NCBI GenBank assembly: GCA_903921965.1 | Contig: CAIXSE010000349.1 | Span: forward strand, 1 to 9,751 | Length of the DNA stretch: 9,751 nucleotides | From: an uncultured Thermoleophilia bacterium | Lineage (GTDB): Bacteria > Actinomycetota > Thermoleophilia > UBA2241 | Direction: 5' to 3' | Shown: in pieces, positions 7,100 through 9,751 of the stretch | How the letters are laid out: each line of letters opens with the position of its first letter | Numbering within the stretch: the first letter of the stretch is position 1 | Notes under the pieces: generated by a model | The model's database searches: none | The model's input: the letters and a program-made list of their open reading frames with translations, nothing else | Told to the model about the DNA's origin: nothing | Program-made: the position numbers and the translations under genes

Positions 7100-8466
7100 C
7101 CCGGTACCGGTTCACGACCGAGGTCTTCTCCCTGCCGCGCGAGAGCGGCCACCTCGTGTACGCGCCGCTCCTGCAGACGAGCCTCGTGGTCAACGACGCC
7201 GCCCTCGGCCTGCTCGCCGACGTGGCCGCGGAGCGCGACGTCACGCGCGACGCGCGCAGCGACGGCGTGCTCGAATTGCTCGAGCAGCTCTCGCTGATCA
7301 CCGCCGACACGACCGCGGAGGGCGGCGCGGCCGGGACGCAGCCCGCCGGGGCGCAGCCCGCCGCGGCCGGCGCTGCCCCGGACGTGCTCTCCGCGCCGGT
7401 GACACCGACGGCGGCCACCCTGTTCCTCACCACCGCCTGCAACCTGCGCTGCGCCTACTGCTACGCCTCGGGGGGCGAGCGCAGCCGGTTCCTCGACGCG
7501 GACGTCGCCTTCGACGCCATCGACCTCGTCGTGGCCAACGCCGCGGGACGCGGCGAGGCCGACGTGCGAGTCTCCTTCCACGGCGGCGGCGAGCCCACGC
7601 TGGCCGGCGACACGCTCAGGCGCTGCGTCGCCCACGCGCGGCGTCGCGGCGACGAGCACGGCATCCCGCTGCGCACCGGCACGGCCACCAACGGCGTCAT
7701 GGACGACGCCATGCGCGACTACCTCGCCGCCGAGATGACGTCGGTGATGGTCTCGCTCGACGGGCCGCCGCAGGTGCACGACGCGCTGCGGCCGCGTCCC
7801 GGCGGCGGGCCGTCGTCGCCCGACGTCGCGCGCACCCTCGCACGCCTCTCGGACGGCGAGGTCACACTGGGCGTGCGCCTCACCTGCACCGACGAGGCGC
7901 TCGACCACGCCGCCGAGACGGTGCGGCACCTGGCCGCCACGTACCGCGTCCACACCATCCACCTGGAGCCGCTGTTCCAGTGCGGCCGCTCCGTGGCCAG
8001 CGGCCTCAGCGCGCCGCCGGCGGAGCGCTTCGTGCGCGCCTTCCGCGACTGCCGGCAGGCGGCCACCGAGGCCGGTGTCGATCTCACCTACTCGGGCGCC
8101 CGGCAGAGCTCCCTGTGTCACGCGTTCTGCCAGGTGAGCCTGCCCAGCTTCAACGTCACCACCGAGGGCGACGTCACCGCGTGCTACGAGATCACCGGGC
8201 GCGACGACCCGCGCGCCGCCACCTTCATCTACGGCCGGCACGACCCTGCGGCGCGCACCTTCGTCTTCGACGCAGAACGCGTCGCCGCGCTGCGGCGCCT
8301 CACCGTCGACGAGGCGCCGCGCTGCGCGCGCTGTTTCGCCAAGTACCACTGCGCCGGCGACTGCGCCTCGAAGAGGCTCTTCGCCGGCGCCGACGACGCC
8401 GTCATCGCGCGCTGTGCCATCAACCGCGCGCTCACGCTCGACCAGCTCGAGGAGGGCCTGCAGTGA
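7096..8466 (+). CDS. radical SAM/SPASM domain peptide maturase
   Basis: A 456-residue enzyme. Residues 1-75 look like an N-terminal winged-helix/RRE-like region (LVYAPLLQTSLVVND...LLADV), followed by a low-complexity Ala/Gly/Gln/Pro linker (about 76-105, containing a 12-base direct repeat at 7337-7348 and 7352-7363). The radical SAM core begins with LFLTTACNLRCAYCY: C115-x3-C119-x2-C122 ligates the [4Fe-4S] cluster that cleaves S-adenosylmethionine. HGGGEPT at 162-168 is the SAM-binding GGE-type motif. The C-terminal SPASM region holds C341, C345, C363, C410, C413, C419, C423 and C440; the pattern CxxC-x5-C-x3-C at 410-423 with a last Cys at 440 is diagnostic and should hold auxiliary Fe-S clusters. 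Known SPASM maturases make thioether, C-C or other crosslinks on ribosomal peptides. The adjacent Cys-rich protein, whose GTG overlaps this stop by 4 bases, is the obvious substrate. The enzyme class is sure; the chemistry is not determined. Confidence 0.94.
   Translation: MTRYRFTTEVFSLPRESGHLVYAPLLQTSLVVNDAALGLLADVAAERDVTRDARSDGVLELLEQLSLITADTTAEGGAAGTQPAGAQPAAAGAAPDVLSAPVTPTAATLFLTTACNLRCAYCYASGGERSRFLDADVAFDAIDLVVANAAGRGEADVRVSFHGGGEPTLAGDTLRRCVAHARRRGDEHGIPLRTGTATNGVMDDAMRDYLAAEMTSVMVSLDGPPQVHDALRPRPGGGPSSPDVARTLARLSDGEVTLGVRLTCTDEALDHAAETVRHLAATYRVHTIHLEPLFQCGRSVASGLSAPPAERFVRAFRDCRQAATEAGVDLTYSGARQSSLCHAFCQVSLPSFNVTTEGDVTACYEITGRDDPRAATFIYGRHDPAARTFVFDAERVAALRRLTVDEAPRCARCFAKYHCAGDCASKRLFAGADDAVIARCAINRALTLDQLEEGLQ
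8451..8455 (+). promoter_or_regulatory. ribosome binding site for the Cys-rich precursor gene
   Basis: GGAGG (within GAGGAGGG) lies 7 bases before the GTG at 8463. This sets the precursor start in a frame that is open upstream for nearly 1.9 kb because of base composition. Confidence 0.8.
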
Positions 8467-8978
8467 CCGACTACCAGCCTCCCGAGCTCTCCATCTACGA
8501 GCGCGAGGACGACACCGTCGAGTGGGCCGCGCTGCGCACCGGCGAGACGGCCCCGGACGACCTCGTGGCCGACGCCTCGGCGCCCGCCTCCGCCTCGCCC
8601 GAGACCCCGCAGGTGCTCAAGTGGAGCGCACCCGAGCCCGAACTCGCGTACCCCGACGCGGACGTGTTCGTCGCCCCGGCCGATCCCTCGCGCAAGGTGT
8701 CGGGGCCGACGAAGAAACCTGAGAAGACGTCCAAGCCCGGCAAGGTCACCCGCGCGCACACGACCAAGGCGAAGCTCACCGGCAAGGACGCGTTCGGCGG
8801 CACGATCTGCACCTGCAACATGGTCTGCACCTGCAACCAGGTGTGCACCTGCGAGTCCGTGGACGCCTGCAGCTGCGTGTCCTACGCGCCGAGCGGCGGC
8901 GGCGGGACCTGTACCTGCAACGCCGTGTGCACCTGCCAGAGCGTCAATTCCTGCAACTGCCAGGCGGAGCCCTTCTGA
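8463..8978 (+). CDS. candidate RiPP precursor: long Cys-free leader plus CxC-repeat core
   Basis: The 171-residue product has no similarity to an enzyme that I can see. Residues 1-77 are acidic and rich in Ala, Pro, Glu and Asp (starts MTDYQPPELSIYEREDD). Residues 78-109 are basic and disordered-looking (KVSGPTKKPEKTSKPGK, then TTKAKLTGK). No Cys occurs before 116. The last 56 residues hold 14 Cys, all in seven CxC pairs: 116/118, 122/124, 128/130, 136/138, 150/152, 156/158, 164/166. The middle residue is Thr in five, Ser in one and Asn in one. The pairs sit in two blocks, each preceded by Gly-Gly-Thr (112-114, 147-149), and joined by a YAPSGGGG linker. Position directly after a SPASM maturase, with a 4-base overlap and strong ribosome site, makes it the likely substrate; the leader would be recognised by the PqqD-like protein. 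It lacks a signal peptide, so export would depend on leader removal and a transporter not seen here. A metallothionein-like metal-binding protein is the main alternative. Confidence 0.85.
   Translation: MTDYQPPELSIYEREDDTVEWAALRTGETAPDDLVADASAPASASPETPQVLKWSAPEPELAYPDADVFVAPADPSRKVSGPTKKPEKTSKPGKVTRAHTTKAKLTGKDAFGGTICTCNMVCTCNQVCTCESVDACSCVSYAPSGGGGTCTCNAVCTCQSVNSCNCQAEPF
8808..8861 (+). repeat. tandem 18-base repeats encoding three CTCxxV hexapeptides (core block 1)
   Basis: Three consecutive 18-base units encode CTCNMV, CTCNQV and CTCESV, each opening with TGCACCTGC. The block continues with DACSC (residues 134-138). The near-identical DNA suggests recent unit duplication or strong selection on the peptide. 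Confidence 0.9.
8910..8945 (+). repeat. tandem 18-base repeats encoding two CTCxxV hexapeptides (core block 2)
   Basis: Two units encode CTCNAV and CTCQSV, followed by NSCNC. Residues 150-166 match residues 122-138 of block 1 at 12 of 17 positions, with every Cys conserved in spacing, so block 2 is a diverged copy of the last part of block 1. Confidence 0.9.
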
Positions 8979-8979
8979 C

Positions 8980-9751
8980 GTGGACGTCGCGCGCACGGCA
9001 GCACCACGGACGGCGACGCGCCGCGCGGCCCTCGCGGCGGCGGTCGTCGCGATCCTGTGCCTGCTCTGCCTCGCCGCGTGGGCGGAGCCCGTCCGGGCGG
9101 CCGCCAAGAGCCACCCGTACAACCTCGGCTGCAAGGCGCTGGCGGCCGGCGACCTCACCGGGGCCACGAAGCTCTTCAAGCAGGCCGTCGCGCTCGAGCC
9201 TGAAGACACCGACGCGCTGAACAACCTCGCCGTGTGCTACCTCCAGACCGGCGAGTTCGACAAGGCCGACGCGCTGCTCCGCAAGGTGCTCGAGCTCAAC
9301 CCGAAGTACCGCGGCGCCGACCTCAACATCGGCGCGGGCTTCATCCTCAAGGGCGAGCCCTCCGGCGGGGAGGAGTCCACGAAGAAGGCCGCCGACGCGC
9401 CGCCGACGCCCACCGGCAAGGCCGTCGAAGCGTCGGCGTACTACAACCTCGGCCTCATCGCGGCCGCCGCCGGCGACTACGCCGGGGCGCAGGCCGACCT
9501 CGAGAAGTCCGCCGGCATCGAGCCCGACGCGCAGACCTACGCAGCCCTGGGCTGCGTCCAGGGCGCGCAGGGCGACTGGGACGCCGGCATCGCCTCGCTC
9601 GAGAAGGCCGCCGGCATGAAGACCGCGGACGCGCTGTACGAGACGGTGTCCGCCGATCTGGCGGCGGCCTACTACGGCCGCGGCATGGCGAAGCTGCAGG
9701 ACGGCGACGTGGCCGGCGCCAGGGCCGACTTCACGGCGTCCAAGAACGAGA
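8980..9751 (+). CDS. exported tetratricopeptide-repeat protein, 3'-truncated
   Basis: The frame opens with GTG one base after the precursor stop and is still open at the right edge; 257 residues are visible. A basic N-terminus (TATRRAA) and a hydrophobic stretch (about 16-35, AALAAAVVAILCLLCLAAWA) form a signal peptide, with possible cleavage after AWA or VRA; there is no clear lipobox. TPR units follow at about 44-75, 78-109, 151-182, 185-213 and 226-257, with typical patterns such as YNLG, ALNNLAVCYLQTGEFDKADALL and AYYNLGLIAAAAGDYAGAQ. A Pro/Lys/Glu-rich insert (about 124-148) separates the second and third units. A GGAG at 8966-8969 serves as ribosome site. TPR proteins are scaffolds for protein or peptide binding; here, outside the cytoplasmic membrane and coupled to the precursor, it might receive or present the mature product. 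That role is inference, and the rest of the gene is not seen. Confidence 0.85.
   Translation, partial: MDVARTAAPRTATRRAALAAAVVAILCLLCLAAWAEPVRAAAKSHPYNLGCKALAAGDLTGATKLFKQAVALEPEDTDALNNLAVCYLQTGEFDKADALLRKVLELNPKYRGADLNIGAGFILKGEPSGGEESTKKAADAPPTPTGKAVEASAYYNLGLIAAAAGDYAGAQADLEKSAGIEPDAQTYAALGCVQGAQGDWDAGIASLEKAAGMKTADALYETVSADLAAAYYGRGMAKLQDGDVAGARADFTASKNE

Noticed and set aside
4431..8349. Long minus-strand open frames (4431-6473 and 6205-8349)
   Set aside because: Their products are biased in Arg, Gly and Ala and lie opposite or out of frame with genes that have clear conserved motifs.
6585..8462. Upstream extension of the Cys-rich protein frame over the PqqD-like and radical SAM genes
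   Set aside because: The extension reads as low-complexity Arg/Ala/Pro sequence from GC bias. The GTG at 8463 has a good ribosome site and the usual 4-base overlap.
8808..8945. The 18-base tandem repeats as a CRISPR-like or satellite array
   Set aside because: The units are in frame inside a coding sequence and vary at codon positions that keep the CTCxxV peptide, so the repeat is a protein-level one.
8808..8978. Cys-rich region as a zinc finger or ferredoxin-like iron-sulfur domain
   Set aside because: There are no CxxC pairs or His ligands in the region; only CxC pairs occur. A metallothionein-like function is still possible and is kept as an alternative in the gene entry.

Overview
The window is a GC-rich, gene-dense bacterial segment of about 9.75 kb. 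The GC-rich codon use, frequent GTG starts, 4-base stop/start overlaps and the make-up of the secreted protein (jelly-roll plus Ig-like modules ending in a WRxFTV-type domain) suggest an actinobacterial lineage, perhaps a deep Coriobacteriia- or Thermoleophilia-like group. That assignment is inference; there is no marker gene here.

Region 1 (1-4949, plus strand) is a potassium and ion homeostasis operon. It holds the 3' part of an APC-type permease fused to a universal-stress-protein domain, then three TrkA/RCK-type NAD-binding regulatory proteins (a lone RCK_N protein, an RCK_N-RCK_C protein, and a double-length TrkA), then the membrane subunit TrkH. Gaps between these genes are -4, 1, 25 and 14 bases, so they are probably co-transcribed.

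Region 2 (4950-6661) starts with a 21-bp perfect hairpin that can end transcription from both sides. It is followed by a minus-strand gene for an exported, probably membrane-anchored, multi-domain beta-sandwich protein. This gene has a recognisable minus-strand promoter in the 195-base divergent intergenic region, which also carries a perfect 9-bp dyad suggestive of an operator.

Region 3 (6662-9751, plus strand) is the most interesting part: a compact, translationally coupled cassette that looks like a ribosomally synthesised, radical-SAM-modified peptide (RiPP) system. In order it has a membrane-anchored PqqD-like protein (RiPP recognition element), a radical SAM/SPASM peptide maturase, a 171-residue precursor-like protein, and a secreted TPR protein that runs off the right edge. 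The precursor has a Cys-free leader of about 115 residues and a C-terminal core with 14 cysteines, all in CxC pairs. The core is built from five CTCxxV hexapeptides in two blocks, each preceded by Gly-Gly-Thr. The likely logic is that the PqqD-like protein holds the leader at the membrane, the SPASM enzyme modifies the Cys-rich core, and the product is then exported or displayed. I cannot assign it to a named RiPP family from the sequence alone; a ranthipeptide/sactipeptide-like thioether product and a metal-binding product are both open.
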